A stretch of DNA of 64,000 nt from Cupriavidus basilensis (GTDB taxonomy: Bacteria > Pseudomonadota > Gammaproteobacteria > Burkholderiales > Burkholderiaceae): positions 4,216,001-4,280,000 of the forward strand of contig NZ_CP062803.1 of the NCBI RefSeq assembly GCF_008801925.2. The letters run 5' to 3'. The notes below the pieces were generated by a model. It saw only the letters and a program-made list of their open reading frames with translations, was not told the origin of the DNA and ran no database searches. Shown piece by piece: positions 63,772 through 64,000 of this stretch. The translations under genes were made by a program, and so were the position numbers. The first letter of the stretch is position 1. Every line of letters starts with the position of its first letter.

Positions 63772-64000
63772 CTGTTCGCGACGGATTCCACCAAATCGAC
63801 TCGCACGTAACTGCATTCGCGTTTCTCGGTGTTCCCGCCGCATCGACATACCGGACGGGTGGGCTGCCAGACCCGGGAATACCGCCGCCCACAATGTAGA
63901 ATCTGAACACCTTCTGTACCGTCGCCGGAAGCCGTGCGCAAAAGCACAACTTCCGAGCGGCGGCCATCGTAGAACGAGTAAGAGGCATAGGCCCCGAATC
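63772..64000. other. Right-edge interval, no clear gene
   Basis: 229 bp after the last island gene. All minus-strand frames here either run deep into the preceding gene or are Arg-rich and not protein-like. A gene beginning outside the window and ending here cannot be excluded. Confidence 0.4.

Noticed and set aside
63456..63947. Minus-strand frame at the right edge
   Set aside because: Two thirds of it lies antisense to the preceding island gene; the remaining part shows no family.

Overview
The DNA is GC-rich and the protein set points to a Burkholderiaceae bacterium of the Cupriavidus/Ralstonia type. The main clues are a fused CYP102 P450-reductase beside a TetR repressor, a gcl-hyi-glxR-ttuD-pyk glyoxylate operon, CadR-type MerR, many LysR regulators next to small catabolic clusters, and an MHS transporter paired with an M20 amidohydrolase. 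The identification rests on recognising protein families by eye; no search was run. No rRNA, tRNA, CRISPR array or intact insertion sequence was seen.

Layout, left to right. 1-5200: housekeeping and small genes (rlpA cut by the left edge, a glyoxalase-II-like hydrolase, a DnaQ-fold exonuclease, arsC, a LysR gene, a GNAT gene). 5387-10535: an allantoate/N-carbamoyl-amino-acid hydrolase and an M20 peptidase run leftward, facing a DctA transporter and a GntR regulator. 10536-11035: an intergenic region with an FNR-type box, a likely three-hairpin small RNA and a strong terminator. 11036-15298: a four-gene acyl-CoA operon. 15362-20669: two LysR genes, a DUF2784 gene, and an MHS transporter with its amidohydrolase. 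21825-28570: the glyoxylate-to-pyruvate operon behind a 23-bp palindrome. 28672-34273: zinc peptidase, an apparently leaderless TetR gene, a lone RND pump subunit and a secreted repeat protein. 34721-36168: rnk and an orphan cadR.

36215-43294 is a polyamine/membrane cluster. One tight leftward operon encodes a DUF350 membrane protein, an SPFH/SHOCT protein, a DUF4178 zinc-ribbon membrane protein, an overlooked 55-aa Gly/Ser-rich membrane peptide and SpeD. Divergent to it are a membrane-anchored SpeE-like aminopropyltransferase and a Tat-exported flavoprotein. SpeD would make the aminopropyl donor, the SpeE-like enzyme would use it at the membrane, and the flavoprotein may oxidise the product. 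43407-56034 holds htpX, a GlxA-type regulator with an MFS gene, CYP102 with TetR and a multi-copy operator, arfB, a secreted lytic transglycosylase trio, and an AraC-DMT pair.

From about 56040 to the right edge, base composition and codon use become clearly less GC-rich. This is an acquired island with a defence-like layout. A divergent control region contains a perfect palindrome laid over an extended -10 promoter. It separates an XRE repressor, a small ORF, a secreted protein and a DUF6602-type PD-(D/E)XK nuclease (leftward) from an AAA ATPase, a subtilisin-like S8 protease and a second nuclease-like protein (rightward). The ATPase-protease pair resembles the anti-phage system IetAS. Two strong inverted repeats mark the left edge of the island.
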